From Hymenobacter algoricola (GTDB lineage Bacteria > Bacteroidota > Bacteroidia > Cytophagales > Hymenobacteraceae): 64,000 nt of DNA. The position numbers were made by a program, and so were the translations under genes. The stretch covers positions 21,954-85,953 of the forward strand of contig NZ_BAABDH010000040.1 of NCBI RefSeq assembly GCF_039539525.1. The letters are read 5' to 3'. The notes under the pieces were generated by a model, which ran no database searches, was not told the origin of the DNA, and saw only the letters and a list, made by a program, of their open reading frames with translations. Shown here piece after piece: positions 42,524-51,062 of this stretch. Positions within the stretch are counted from its first letter, which is position 1. Every line of letters begins with the position of its first letter.

Positions 42524-43297
42524 TTATAGCGTCGATGCCGCGGGGGGCGCAGCATCCACCATCTGCTTGTTGAGCATGGCATTGATGTGCACCGTGCAAT
42601 GGGAGCGGGCCGGAACGAAGCCCATGCGCACCCACGCCCGCTGCACCCCATGATTCTGTATTTGAGTAGTGGCCCGGACCCGTTTTAGACCTTGGTCCCA
42701 CATGTACTGCTTCGTATAGTTAAGCAGGTCAACATACAGGTTCTTGAAGGGTACATTGGGCCGGGCACCGAATATAATTCCCTCGCCGTAGGTAGCGTGC
42801 ACCTCAACTGTGGCGTAGGCCACCGCCTGTCCATCGAGGTAGAATAAAAAGCAAACCCGCTTGTCCCCGGGCTGCAGACAGCTTAGCGCCCACTCTTTGT
42901 ACCCGGCCAGCACCAGTTTCGGGTCAAACAAGGGGTTGCTGTTGTAATGGGTACGGTAGTCTTTAAAGCTAAGGTCAACAAGTTCCTCCAGTACTGCCGT
43001 GTCGGCCACAGTAGCGTGGTGAATCACGAGGCGGGTATTGCGCAGGGGCTGAGCCGGAAACTCGCGCAGGTCGCAGTCGAACGATACGAGCGTATCGGCT
43101 ATTATCACCGGAAAAGGGAGCATGCTTAGCTGAAACAGCTGATGCTGCTGGCTGGCTGGCAGCCGAAAAATAGCCACGTCGGCCCGCTCATCCACGATAG
43201 TGCGCAGCAATTCGTAGGGTTCGAGCTTGGTAAGGGAGCCGCGCAAAATCCGCAAGTTAAAGCGGTTGCTTTCTAGGGAGCTGTATTGCAAAGACAT
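42524..43297 (-). CDS. GNAT family acetyltransferase, possibly WecD-like sugar acyltransferase
   Basis: A 257-residue protein with two parts. Residues 1-100 form an N-terminal domain (FNLRILRGSLTKLEPYELL) with no known catalytic motif; the second half is GNAT-like, with FLFYLDGQAVAYATVEV, GEGIIFGARPNVPFKNLYVDLL and the C-terminal IQNHGVQRAWVRMGFVPARS, where the acetyl-CoA-binding N-x-x-x-x-x-x-x-x-G-F helix is recognisable. The two-domain layout resembles WecD/RffC (dTDP-fucosamine acetyltransferase). A glycosyltransferase lies upstream on the same strand, which supports a role in surface sugar modification, but this is only suggestive. Its codons and upstream region are richer in A+T than its neighbours. 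Confidence 0.65.
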   Translation of the reverse strand: MSLQYSSLESNRFNLRILRGSLTKLEPYELLRTIVDERADVAIFRLPASQQHQLFQLSMLPFPVIIADTLVSFDCDLREFPAQPLRNTRLVIHHATVADTAVLEELVDLSFKDYRTHYNSNPLFDPKLVLAGYKEWALSCLQPGDKRVCFLFYLDGQAVAYATVEVHATYGEGIIFGARPNVPFKNLYVDLLNYTKQYMWDQGLKRVRATTQIQNHGVQRAWVRMGFVPARSHCTVHINAMLNKQMVDAAPPAASTL

Positions 43298-43420
43298 TGG
43301 AAGGAAAGGCGAAGCGGATAGGGGGAGAAGTGTTTTGCCGGTACTAAATTAGAGGGCTTTATAGATATAATCTAAATAGATACATATAAAACAAAAAAAA
43401 TATATAGTTTGTATTATTCA
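43298..43420. promoter_or_regulatory. AT-rich intergenic segment
   Basis: Bases 43340-43420 are dominated by A and T (TATAGATATAATC, ACAAAAAAAATATATAG), in sharp contrast with the rest of the window. It separates two minus-strand genes and probably holds the promoter of the downstream GNAT gene. No full TAnnTTTG box was found. Confidence 0.4.
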
Positions 43421-44407
43421 TCACTTATTCAGGGCCCCGGAGGCATCCCCGGTTTCCTCCCGCACCACATACAGGGGGCGGTTCTTGACGCCGTCGAAAA
43501 CCCGGCTCACGTACAGCCCCACGATGCCCAGGCCCGCCAGGACAAGGCCGCCCAGCAGCCACAGGCTCAGCAGCAATGCGCCCAGCCAAAACGTTGTGCC
43601 ATCCTTTTCAAACCAGAGCCAGCCAGCCAGCCAAACGGCTCCCAGCAGTGCGCCCACCACGAGGCCGGCGCCCAGCTTCACGAGGAGCCGCAGCGGCTTG
43701 TCACTGTAGGCCAGCACGACGCCGAACGCCAGCCGGATCAGCTGGCCGACGCGGTAGCTGCTTTGGCCATGGGTGCGTGCGGCATGCTCTACATCCAGAG
43801 CCCCCTGCCGAAACCCAAGCCAGCGTACCTGCAGGGGAAATGCCCGCGTAGGTTCGCGCATGAGCCCTAGCGCCGCTACCACCCGTTGATGGAAGATGCC
43901 AAAGTTGCCCGTGGCCGGGTCCTGCCGCGGGCCACCAAGCCACGTCAGCACCCGGTGAAACGCCGCGCCGGCCCACTGTTTAGTGGCCGTATCCTGCCGG
44001 TTGGCCCGCCGTCCGAAAACCACGTCCAGCTGCTGACTTTGGGCGTAGGCGTACAGGTTGGGAATTTCCTCGGGCGCATCCTGCAGGTCACAGTCCATAA
44101 CGACGACCCACTCACCCGCGGCCCGGTCCAGGCCCGCCGTAATAGCCGCGTGCTGCCCGAAATTGCGGCTGAAGCTGAGCCCCAGCACCCGAGGGTCGGC
44201 GGCGGCCAGGGCCTGCACCTGCCCCCAACTGCCGTCGGGGCTGTGGTCATTCACCAGAATAAGCTGGTAGGTGCCCGCAAAGGCTGCCAAGGTAGCAGTC
44301 AGCCGCCGGTGCAGCTCCGGCAGCGCAGCAGCGCAGCCATACACCGGAACGACTACCGAAATGGAAGGCCGGTTACTTTCTGAAGAGACATTCATCGATG
44401 CAGGCAT
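43421..44407 (-). CDS. Family 2 glycosyltransferase with two C-terminal membrane segments (ArnC/GtrB-like)
   Basis: A 328-residue protein; starts at 44407 or 44395 are both possible. The GT-A domain shows ISVVVPVYGCAAALPEL, LILVNDHSPDGSW, FSRNFGQHAAITAGLDRA, the metal-binding VMDCDLQDAPEEIP (D-x-D) and TGNFGIFHQRVV. Two long hydrophobic segments follow (LLVKLGAGLVVGALLGAVWLAGWLW and LGALLLSLWLLGGLVLAGLGIVGLYV). This is the layout of enzymes that transfer a sugar to undecaprenyl phosphate at the inner membrane. The donor is unknown. The neighbouring GNAT gene may acylate the same sugar. Confidence 0.88.
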   Translation of the reverse strand: MPASMNVSSESNRPSISVVVPVYGCAAALPELHRRLTATLAAFAGTYQLILVNDHSPDGSWGQVQALAAADPRVLGLSFSRNFGQHAAITAGLDRAAGEWVVVMDCDLQDAPEEIPNLYAYAQSQQLDVVFGRRANRQDTATKQWAGAAFHRVLTWLGGPRQDPATGNFGIFHQRVVAALGLMREPTRAFPLQVRWLGFRQGALDVEHAARTHGQSSYRVGQLIRLAFGVVLAYSDKPLRLLVKLGAGLVVGALLGAVWLAGWLWFEKDGTTFWLGALLLSLWLLGGLVLAGLGIVGLYVSRVFDGVKNRPLYVVREETGDASGALNK

Positions 44408-44428
44408 ATAGCGGGCTGAATAACTGCC

Positions 44429-44460
44429 AAAAAAGCCCCGGCGCAGACCGGGGCTTTTTT
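44429..44460 (-). terminator. Terminator of sucD
   Basis: AAAAAAGCCCCGG, CGCAGA loop, CCGGGGCTTTTTT, about 27 bases past the sucD stop. Confidence 0.85.
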
Positions 44461-44486
44461 CAACTTATAAACTCAAAAGTCAGAAA

Positions 44487-45368
44487 CTACTTGCCGCCCA
44501 GCACGCGCAGCATGGTGTCGCCGATTTCGGCGGGCGAATCCACCACGTGGATACCGCACTCGCGCATGATGGCCATCTTGGCAGCCGCCGTATCGTCGGC
44601 ACCGCCCACGATAGCGCCGGCGTGACCCATGCGGCGGCCGGGAGGGGCCGTCTGGCCGGCAATAAAGCCCACGACGGGCTTCTTGTTGCCGGTTTCCTTG
44701 ATCCAGCGGGCCGCTTCGGCTTCCATGCCGCCACCGATTTCACCGATCATCACAATGCCTTCGGTTTCGGGGTCGTTCATGAGCATTTCCACCGCCTGCT
44801 TGGTGGTGGTACCGATGATCGGGTCGCCGCCGATGCCGATGGCCGTGGTCTGGCCCAGGCCGGCTTTAGTGAGCTGATCCACGGCTTCGTAGGTCAGCGT
44901 GCCCGACTTCGACACGATACCGATTTTGCCTTTGGTGAAGATAAAGCCAGGCATGATGCCCACTTTGCACTCACCGGCCGTCATCACGCCGGGGCAGTTG
45001 GGCCCGATCATGTGCAGCCCCTCACGGTCTTTGAGGTATTCCTTCACCGCAATCATGTCCTTGGTCGGGATGCCTTCGGTGATGGTGATGATGACTTTGA
45101 TACCGGCATCCGCAGCTTCCATGATGGCGTCGGCGGCAAAAGCCGGGGGCACGAAGATGATGCTGGTGTTGGCGCCGGCCTGGGCTACGGCATCGGCCAC
45201 GGTGTTGAATACGGGCCGGTCGAGGTGCTGGGTGCCGCCTTTGCCGGGCGTTACGCCGCCCACCACGTTGGTGCCGTACTCAATCATCTGCTGGGCGTGA
45301 AACGAGCCTTCGGAGCCCGTAAAACCCTGCACAATCACTTTGGAATCCTTGTTGACCAGAACGCTCAT
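44487..45368 (-). CDS. sucD: Succinate-CoA ligase alpha subunit
   Basis: A 293-residue subunit of the TCA-cycle enzyme that makes ATP or GTP from succinyl-CoA. VLVNKDSKVIVQGFTGSEGSFHAQQMIEYGTNVVGGVTPGKGG is the CoA-binding start; GPNCPGVMTAGECKVGIMPG and SKSGTLTYEAVDQLTKAGLGQTT follow; the phospho-histidine lies in RRMGHAGAIVGG. Its partner sucC is not adjacent. A divergent promoter pair (boxes at 45439-45446 and 45514-45521) separates it from the next gene. Confidence 0.97.
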   Translation of the reverse strand: MSVLVNKDSKVIVQGFTGSEGSFHAQQMIEYGTNVVGGVTPGKGGTQHLDRPVFNTVADAVAQAGANTSIIFVPPAFAADAIMEAADAGIKVIITITEGIPTKDMIAVKEYLKDREGLHMIGPNCPGVMTAGECKVGIMPGFIFTKGKIGIVSKSGTLTYEAVDQLTKAGLGQTTAIGIGGDPIIGTTTKQAVEMLMNDPETEGIVMIGEIGGGMEAEAARWIKETGNKKPVVGFIAGQTAPPGRRMGHAGAIVGGADDTAAAKMAIMRECGIHVVDSPAEIGDTMLRVLGGK

Positions 45369-45438
45369 TCGGGGAGGGATTAGAGGATACTATCGGTTTG
45401 AGGTGGGAACCAGTGGGCCTAAGGCGGCTACCGGTGTG

Positions 45439-45446
45439 CAAAAGTA
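45439..45446 (-). promoter_or_regulatory. Predicted -7 promoter box (TACTTTTG) for sucD
   Basis: On the minus strand TACTTTTG, a full TAnnTTTG match about 70 bases before the sucD ATG. Confidence 0.5.
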
Positions 45447-45513
45447 GGGTTTATTTGGCCCGCAGGCAAGGTAAGAAGCCAGACCCGCGCGCGGACCGCC
45501 CCGCCGAAATCCG

Positions 45514-45521
45514 TACCTTTG
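45514..45521 (+). promoter_or_regulatory. Predicted -7 promoter box (TACCTTTG) for the cysteine synthase family gene
   Basis: A full TAnnTTTG match, 30 bases before the ATG at 45551, and divergent from the sucD promoter. Confidence 0.55.
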
Positions 45522-45550
45522 CAGCCCTCTCACCCAACTTTCCTCTCTCC

Positions 45551-46528
45551 ATGTATTTCAATAACGTCATTGAGGCCATCGGCAACACGCCCCTGGTGAA
45601 GCTCAATAGAGTGGCCGACGGCATCAAGGGCACGGTGCTGGCCAAAGTAGAGTATTTCAACCCCGGCAACTCGGTGAAAGACCGGATGGCCGTGAAAATG
45701 GTAGAAGACGCCGAAAAAGCGGGTTTGCTCAAGCCCGGCGGCACCATCATCGAAGGCACCAGCGGCAACACCGGCATGGGCCTGGCCCTGGCCGCCATTG
45801 CCAAAGGCTACCAGTGCATCTTCGTGATGAGCGACAAGCAGAGCAAGGAAAAGCAGGACATTCTGCGCGCCGTCGGCGCCCAGGTGGTGGTGTGCCCCGT
45901 CGATGTGGCCCCCGAAGACCCGCGCTCCTACTACTCGGTGGCCCGCCGCCTGAGCCAGGAAACGCCCAACTCGTTTTACCCCAACCAGTACGACAACATG
46001 TCGAACACGGCGGCGCACTACGAAAGCACGGGCCCCGAAATCTGGCAGCAGACCGAAGGCACCATCACCCACCTGGCCTGCGGCGTGGGCACCGGCGGCA
46101 CCATCTGCGGCACGGCCCAGTACCTAAAGGAGCAGAACCCGGCCGTCGTGACGCTGGGCCTCGATACCTACGGCTCGGTATTCAAGAAATACAAGGAAAC
46201 CGGCGTCTTCGACGAAAACGAAATCTATCCTTATAAGACCGAAGGAATTGGCGAGGATATCTTGCCCAAAAACGTTAACTTTGGCCTTATTGACTCCTTC
46301 ATTAAAGTCACGGACCAGGATGCCGCGGTCATGACCCGGCGCCTGGCCAAAGAAGAAGGTCTATTCGTGGGCTGGTCGTGCGGCTCGGCGGTGCACGGCG
46401 CTTTGGAGTACGCTAGAGAGCACCTGCAAGAGGAAGACGTGATGGTCATCATTCTGCCCGACCACGGCACGCGCTACCTCGGCAAAATCTATAACGACGA
46501 CTGGATGCGGGAGCAGGGCTGGCTCTAG
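45551..46528 (+). CDS. Pyridoxal-phosphate-dependent cysteine synthase / cystathionine beta-synthase family enzyme
   Basis: A 325-residue enzyme from the ATG at 45551, just after its promoter box. The PLP lysine is in NPGNSVKDRMAVKMV; GTSGNTGMGLALAAIAKGY holds the phosphate and substrate loop; GVGTGGTICGTAQYL is the PLP-phosphate Gly-rich loop; and WSCGSAVHGALEYA is the C-terminal PLP-pyridine region. The sequence PNQYDNMSNTAAHYESTGPEIWQQT is typical of cystathionine beta-synthase-like members rather than CysK, but the C-terminal CBS domains are absent. So it makes cysteine from acetylserine or cystathionine from serine; which one cannot be settled here. Confidence 0.9.
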   Translation: MYFNNVIEAIGNTPLVKLNRVADGIKGTVLAKVEYFNPGNSVKDRMAVKMVEDAEKAGLLKPGGTIIEGTSGNTGMGLALAAIAKGYQCIFVMSDKQSKEKQDILRAVGAQVVVCPVDVAPEDPRSYYSVARRLSQETPNSFYPNQYDNMSNTAAHYESTGPEIWQQTEGTITHLACGVGTGGTICGTAQYLKEQNPAVVTLGLDTYGSVFKKYKETGVFDENEIYPYKTEGIGEDILPKNVNFGLIDSFIKVTDQDAAVMTRRLAKEEGLFVGWSCGSAVHGALEYAREHLQEEDVMVIILPDHGTRYLGKIYNDDWMREQGWL

Positions 46529-46587
46529 GCTTCCTCGTCGCCGGCCCGCTCTGCAGACCGGTTTTACGCTTCTAACCCGACCTGGCA

Positions 46588-47010
46588 ATGCCCAAAAAGC
46601 TCCGCAATATCGTGTTGGTGGATGATAACGAAACCACCAGCTTCCTCAACAACCGGCTGCTGAGCCGTCTGGACGTGGCCGACCGGGTGTACAGCTTTAC
46701 CCGGGCCGAGCAGGCCTACGACTTTCTGTGGGGCAAAGGCGACAACGCCGGCTCCATGGCGCCCGACGTGCCCCAGCTCGTGTTTGTGGATCTGAAGATG
46801 CCCGGTATGGATGGCTTCGAGTTTCTGGAGCAGTACAGCCAGCTGCCCGCCCCGATCAAGGAGAAAACCGTGCTGGCCGTGCTGACCACTTCCATGCACT
46901 CGGCCGATACGGCCCGGGTAGCGAAGTTTGAAGGCGTGGAGTACCTGGCCAAGCCGCTGACCGAGGAAAAAATGGAAAAGCTGCTGCAAAAGCGGTTTTC
47001 GGCCAACTAA
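46588..47010 (+). CDS. Single-domain response regulator (REC domain)
   Basis: A 140-residue receiver domain without an output domain. The acidic pocket is VDDNE (Asp12, Asp13), the phosphorylated aspartate is Asp68 in LVFVDLKMPGMDGFEF, the switch threonine is in LAVLTTSM, and the conserved lysine is Lys122 in YLAKPLTEE. The sequence type (NETTSFLNNRLLSRLDVA) is the short Bacteroidota class that works with hybrid kinases. No kinase lies nearby. It is 59 bases after the preceding gene and may be co-transcribed with it. Confidence 0.9.
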   Translation: MPKKLRNIVLVDDNETTSFLNNRLLSRLDVADRVYSFTRAEQAYDFLWGKGDNAGSMAPDVPQLVFVDLKMPGMDGFEFLEQYSQLPAPIKEKTVLAVLTTSMHSADTARVAKFEGVEYLAKPLTEEKMEKLLQKRFSAN

Positions 47011-47026
47011 CTCATGTTTTAAGTAG

Positions 47027-47063
47027 AAAAAGGCCGCAGCAAACATTTGCAGCGGCCTTTTTT
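47027..47063. terminator. Bidirectional terminator between the response regulator and adenine deaminase
   Basis: AAAAAGGCCGC, then a CAGCAAACATTTGC-type extension, then GCGGCCTTTTTT. Confidence 0.8.
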
Positions 47064-47099
47064 GATTTGGGGAATTGGAGCCAGCGCGGCCGGGCTGGG

Positions 47100-48752
47100 C
47101 TACACCACGGCATCCACGAACTGGAAGGCTTCGCCGTCGAACAGGCCTTTGTCGCTGAGCTTGAGGCTGGGAATGACGAGCAGCGCCATGAACGAGAGGG
47201 TCATGAACGGGGCGCCGAGCGGGCTGCCCAGGCGCTTGGCCAGGGCATCGGCGGCGGCGTAGGCCTGGGCCACGTGGTGGCCGGGCTGGTCCGACATGAG
47301 GCCGGCTACCGGCAGCGGCAGCAGGATTTCCTCGCCGTTGGCCCCCACAGCGGCCAGCCCGCCCTTGGCCTCAATTACCAGGTTTACGGCCCGGGCCAGG
47401 CTCTCGTCGTCGCAGCCCACGGCGGTGATGTTGTGCGAGTCGTGGCCGACGCTGCTGGCCAGGGCCCCAAACTGCAGCCCGAAGCCCTGAATGAAGGCCA
47501 CGGCCGGCGGCGCCGGGGCGTAGCGGTTTACCACCGTCAGCTTGAGCATATCCCGCCCGATGTGGGGCACGACCAGGCCGTTTTCAACCGTGGCCGGCAA
47601 GTCGTGGCGGGCGGTGATAAGCTGGCCGTCGAAGCACTCGATGACGCGTACGGTGGCCGTGGCTGCGGGAGCCGGCAGCTGAAAATCTGACGCCTGCACC
47701 GGCCGGGCGTGGAAGTTGTTGACGACCGGGCAGGGCAGCGAGGCAATGCGCGTTTCGCCGTTTTCGGCCACCAGCACGCCGTCGAGGTAGGTCTGGCGCA
47801 CCCGGAAGTCCTGCAGGTTGTCGACCACGATAAAGTCGGCCGCGTCGCCTTCACGCAGCAACCCCACGGGCAGCTTATAGTGCAGCACCGGGTTCAGGCA
47901 GGCCACGCGCAGCACTTTGAGCACGTGCTGCCCGCGGGCCACGGCGCGCTGTACCAGCTGGTTGATGTGGCCCAGCACAAGCGTATCGGGGTGCTTGTCG
48001 TCGGAGCAGAACATCATGTTTTCGTAGTGCTCGGGCAGCAGGTCAATCAGGGCGTCGAAGTTGCGGGCCGCGGAGCCTTCCCGGATCAGGATTTTCATGC
48101 CCACGGCCAGCTTGTCGAGGGCTTCTGCGGCCGTGAAGCACTCGTGGTCGGTGCTGATGCCGGCTTCGGCGTAGCGCCGGGCATCGGCGCCGCGCAGGCC
48201 GGGGGCGTGGCCATCCACGGGGCGGCCGCAGCGCTGGGCCAGGGCTATTTTCTCCATCACCTCCGCGTCGCGGTGCAGCACGCCGGGCCAGTTCATCATC
48301 TCGGCCAGATAGCCGATGGCGGGGTTCTGAAACAGGTGCTCGATGTCGGCGGCGGTGATGGTGGCGCCGGCGGTTTCAAACGGCGTGGCCGGCACGCACG
48401 AGGGCGCCCCGAAGCAGAACTTGAACGGCACGCTGCGGCCGCTGGCCAGCATGTACTCCACGCCCGCCACGCCCAGCACGTTCCCGATTTCGTGGGGGTC
48501 CGATACCGTGGCCACCGTGCCGTGCGTTACGGCCAGGCGGGCAAACTCGGCCGGCACCAGCAGCGAGCTTTCCACGTGCACGTGGGCATCCACAAAACCG
48601 GGCAGCGCATAGGGGAAAGCCGGGTCGGGCGGGGCCCCCTTATCCAGCGCCACCGTGCGTATTTTGCCCCCGGCCACGTGAATGATACCCGGGGTTATGG
48701 TGTTGGCAAACAGGTCGATAATATTGGCGCGCAGACTGAATTCGGCAGGCAT
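47100..48752 (-). CDS. ade: Adenine deaminase
   Basis: A 550-residue amidohydrolase that converts adenine to hypoxanthine for purine salvage. The start at 48752 gives the family N-terminus; a longer frame to 48896 covers the promoter of the divergent lipoprotein. Metal and catalytic blocks: LPGFVDAHVHVESSLLVPAEFARLAVTHGTVATVSDPHEIGNVLG (the two-histidine motif and following histidine), GRPVDGHAPGLRG, AGISTDHECFTA, MMFCSDDKHPDTL, and the C-terminal GHDSHNITAVGCDDESLARAVN. Length and order match bacterial Ade. Confidence 0.95.
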   Translation of the reverse strand: MPAEFSLRANIIDLFANTITPGIIHVAGGKIRTVALDKGAPPDPAFPYALPGFVDAHVHVESSLLVPAEFARLAVTHGTVATVSDPHEIGNVLGVAGVEYMLASGRSVPFKFCFGAPSCVPATPFETAGATITAADIEHLFQNPAIGYLAEMMNWPGVLHRDAEVMEKIALAQRCGRPVDGHAPGLRGADARRYAEAGISTDHECFTAAEALDKLAVGMKILIREGSAARNFDALIDLLPEHYENMMFCSDDKHPDTLVLGHINQLVQRAVARGQHVLKVLRVACLNPVLHYKLPVGLLREGDAADFIVVDNLQDFRVRQTYLDGVLVAENGETRIASLPCPVVNNFHARPVQASDFQLPAPAATATVRVIECFDGQLITARHDLPATVENGLVVPHIGRDMLKLTVVNRYAPAPPAVAFIQGFGLQFGALASSVGHDSHNITAVGCDDESLARAVNLVIEAKGGLAAVGANGEEILLPLPVAGLMSDQPGHHVAQAYAAADALAKRLGSPLGAPFMTLSFMALLVIPSLKLSDKGLFDGEAFQFVDAVV

Positions 48753-48813
48753 GAGACGAGAAGAAAGAGGACGGGAAGTTGAGCTACCCCAAATAGGAAC
48801 GGGTAAAGAACCG

Positions 48814-48821
48814 TATATTTG
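48814..48821 (+). promoter_or_regulatory. Predicted -7 promoter box (TATATTTG) for a tiny lipoprotein
   Basis: A full TAnnTTTG match, 17 bases before the TTG start at 48838. Confidence 0.5.
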
Positions 48822-48837
48822 CCCAAAATCTGCGCCG

Positions 48838-48996
48838 TTGAGAAAGATTGTGACTTTGCTGTTGGCCGTCCTGATAGCCGGTTCCGGCCTGACCACAACG
48901 GGCTGTGCCCGCCGGACCAGCCAACAGAAAAAAACGGCGTCTTATAAGCGCAAAGCGAAGTCTGGGAAGGCTCCCTGCCCTTGTGACAGTCACTAA
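48838..48996 (+). CDS. Tiny lipoprotein (52 residues), TTG start
   Basis: The start is the TTG at 48838, chosen because a promoter box lies just upstream and the frame begins a clean lipoprotein signal: RKIVTLLLAVLIAGSGLTTTGC with the lipobox Cys at residue 23. The mature part is only 30 residues, basic and ending CPCDSH with two more cysteines and a His, a possible metal site. I do not recognise a family. It lies between the divergent ade gene and the next gene at 49066, and could be the first gene of that run. Confidence 0.6.
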   Translation: MRKIVTLLLAVLIAGSGLTTTGCARRTSQQKKTASYKRKAKSGKAPCPCDSH

Positions 48997-49065
48997 ATAC
49001 CGGACCCGACGCTGCTGAGTCGGTCTGTTTCTGCTAACGCATTTTCTATTTCTGCTGCTCTGTTT

Positions 49066-49758
49066 GTGAATTCCCGCCGCGCCGTTGCCCCTGCTTTTCG
49101 CTTCTTGCTGCTGGCCGTGCTGCTGGTAGCCGGGCAGGGCGTCGTCGGGCAGGGGCACGCGGCCTTTATTGCGCCCGGCACCTTTGATGAGCGTACCCGC
49201 AACCCCACGCTGCGCTACGAGCCGGGCGACCATCCCGGTTCCTACCGCGGCCTCGACGGCATCTGGCACCCCGTGCAGATTGCCGACTGGCTGGTAGACC
49301 GGGTGTACATGAACGACAGCGGCAACTACTACCAGGCTTTTTCGCCCGAAGACATGACGGCCTTCGTGCAGCGGGGCTTCAACGATACGATAGTGACGGT
49401 GAAGGGCCTGGCACCCGGCAAGCTGGGCCGCTACCCCACCGCCTTCGGACGGCAGCTGTTTCGGGGCGCGGGCATGCAGCTGGTCGATATTCAGCTGGAA
49501 AGCCGCTCGTTGCTCGAGCTGCTGGTGCTGCCCCACCAGCTGTTTATTCGCAAAAACTCGGAAGGCTGGCTGCTGGTGCCCCGGCAGAAAGCCGCCTTCC
49601 GGCAGCTGATGCTGGTGCTGCTGGCCGACGACCCGGCCATTGTGGCCCGACTGCAAAACGGCCACGTTGGGCGCCGCCACCTGCCGCGGCTGCTGACGGA
49701 GTACGCCGACTTCCGGACCACCCAATTTCTTCAAACGGCTTCCCAGCCGCGCCCCTGA
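49066..49758 (+). CDS. Hypothetical secreted protein
   Basis: A 230-residue protein beginning at a GTG, with a signal peptide (FRFLLLAVLLVAGQGVVGQGHA). The mature part includes FIAPGTFDERTRNPTLRYEPGDHPGSYRGLDGIWHPVQIADWLVDRVYMNDSG, where YRGLDG and WHPVQIADWLVDRVY look conserved, then a beta-rich part (VQLVDIQLESRSLLELLVLPHQLFIRKNS). No family is recognised. It is followed at 10 bases by the next gene, so the two are probably an operon leading into cmk. Confidence 0.6.
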   Translation: MNSRRAVAPAFRFLLLAVLLVAGQGVVGQGHAAFIAPGTFDERTRNPTLRYEPGDHPGSYRGLDGIWHPVQIADWLVDRVYMNDSGNYYQAFSPEDMTAFVQRGFNDTIVTVKGLAPGKLGRYPTAFGRQLFRGAGMQLVDIQLESRSLLELLVLPHQLFIRKNSEGWLLVPRQKAAFRQLMLVLLADDPAIVARLQNGHVGRRHLPRLLTEYADFRTTQFLQTASQPRP

Positions 49759-49768
49759 CTCTTCGCCT

Positions 49769-50161
49769 ATGGCCGCTGAAAATCCTCTTGTTGCCCTGCG
49801 CAAAGCCGCGGAAGCCGTGCGCCAGCAGCTGCAGCTCAATGCCTACGATGCCGCCGCCGTGCAGCGCCTCGACGAGTTTATCGAAACCCAGCGGCCCACC
49901 ATCCAGGACGCCGACCGGGAAGGTATCGTCAGGGCCCTGGGCTGCTTTCTGGGCCAATGTCTGATTGATACCTACCAGGGCACCTGGGCCGCCGGCCCCG
50001 ACGGCACCACGGGCGTGGGCATCAACGGCAATCATTTTTTCAATCCCTTCTACCGTATTTCGCAGCAGCTGACGCAGGGTGACACCGAGTCGGTAGCGGC
50101 ATTTTTCGCGAGTGTACCTGCCCGGCTGGCTGCGGAGCCCCGGCGTAAAACCTGGATTTAG
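49769..50161 (+). CDS. Small hypothetical protein upstream of cmk
   Basis: A 130-residue soluble protein with no signal peptide. Helical N-terminus (NPLVALRKAAEAVRQQLQLNAYDAAAVQRLDEFIETQRPT), then LGCFLGQCLIDTYQGTW, and a GTTGVGINGNHFFNPFYRISQQLTQG segment that looks like a small substrate or protein-binding loop. Family not recognised. It overlaps or abuts the cmk leader (stop at 50161), so it is in the same transcript. Confidence 0.6.
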   Translation: MAAENPLVALRKAAEAVRQQLQLNAYDAAAVQRLDEFIETQRPTIQDADREGIVRALGCFLGQCLIDTYQGTWAAGPDGTTGVGINGNHFFNPFYRISQQLTQGDTESVAAFFASVPARLAAEPRRKTWI

Positions 50162-50208
50162 TGTCTTCTTCTAGTTCTTCACGCCCTGCTGCGCCGATCG
50201 ACTTTGCC

Positions 50209-50934
50209 ATGAGAAAAATCGTCATTGCCATCGACGGCTACTCTTCGTGCGGGAAAAGCACCACGGCCAAGGCCGTGGCCGCCGAGCTGGGCTATGCCTA
50301 CATCGACACCGGCGCCATGTACCGGGCCGTAACGCTCTACCTGCTGGAGCGCGACATTGCCTTCGACGATTTGCCCCGTATCGAGCAGGCCCTGCACGAC
50401 ATCCACATTGCCTTCAAGCGCAACCGCAAAACCGGCCGCAACGAGCTCTGCCTCGACGGCGTGATTCGGGAGGACGAAATCCGGCAGATGCGCATTTCCA
50501 ACTCCGTGAGCGAGGTGTCGGTGATTCCGGCGGTGCGCCACACCCTGGTGCGCCAGCAGCAGCGCATGGCCCGCAAGCGCGGCGTGGTGATGGACGGCCG
50601 CGACATCGGCACCACCGTTTTCCCCGATGCCGAAGTCAAGGTGTTTATGACGGCTGACGTGCTGACCCGCGCCGAGCGGCGGCAGGATGAGCTGGCGGCC
50701 AAAAATGAGTACGTGCTGCTGGAAGACATCGTGGAAAACCTGCGCAAGCGCGACCATATCGACTCTACCCGGACCGAAAGCCCCCTGCGCCGGGCCCCCG
50801 ACGCGGTGCTGCTCGACACAACGCACATGGTGATTGAGGAGCAGGTGGATTTTGTGCTGGAGCGGGTTTCGGCGAGTTTATTTTCGCTAGCGGCCCTGGG
50901 CCATGACCACAATAGCGGTGAGGCGGTTATATAA
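50209..50934 (+). CDS. cmk: Cytidylate kinase
   Basis: A 241-residue enzyme that phosphorylates CMP and dCMP. The ATG at 50209 gives the family start; a GTG at 50161 is also in frame and would add 16 Ser-rich residues. The ATP loop is AIDGYSSCGKST; YAYIDTGAMYRAVTLYLLE binds the nucleotide; the CMP-binding insert includes ISNSVSEVSVIPAVRHTLV; MDGRDIGTTVFPDAEVKVFMTA is the conserved core; and RDHIDSTRTESPLRRAPDAVLLDTT follows. Neighbouring ispH is a frequent Bacteroidota partner gene on the same strand. Confidence 0.96.
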   Translation: MRKIVIAIDGYSSCGKSTTAKAVAAELGYAYIDTGAMYRAVTLYLLERDIAFDDLPRIEQALHDIHIAFKRNRKTGRNELCLDGVIREDEIRQMRISNSVSEVSVIPAVRHTLVRQQQRMARKRGVVMDGRDIGTTVFPDAEVKVFMTADVLTRAERRQDELAAKNEYVLLEDIVENLRKRDHIDSTRTESPLRRAPDAVLLDTTHMVIEEQVDFVLERVSASLFSLAALGHDHNSGEAVI

Positions 50935-51062
50935 ATGGAGGTCCTGGAAGTCAGGCCTTGGCATATTGGGCACCAGAATTGATGAGCCGTGGTTTTCACG
51001 GTGCTGCCGGGCCTGCCCAAGAAGTACCAGCTGCTAAGTCCGGAGTTCTAAGCCCTACTCTC

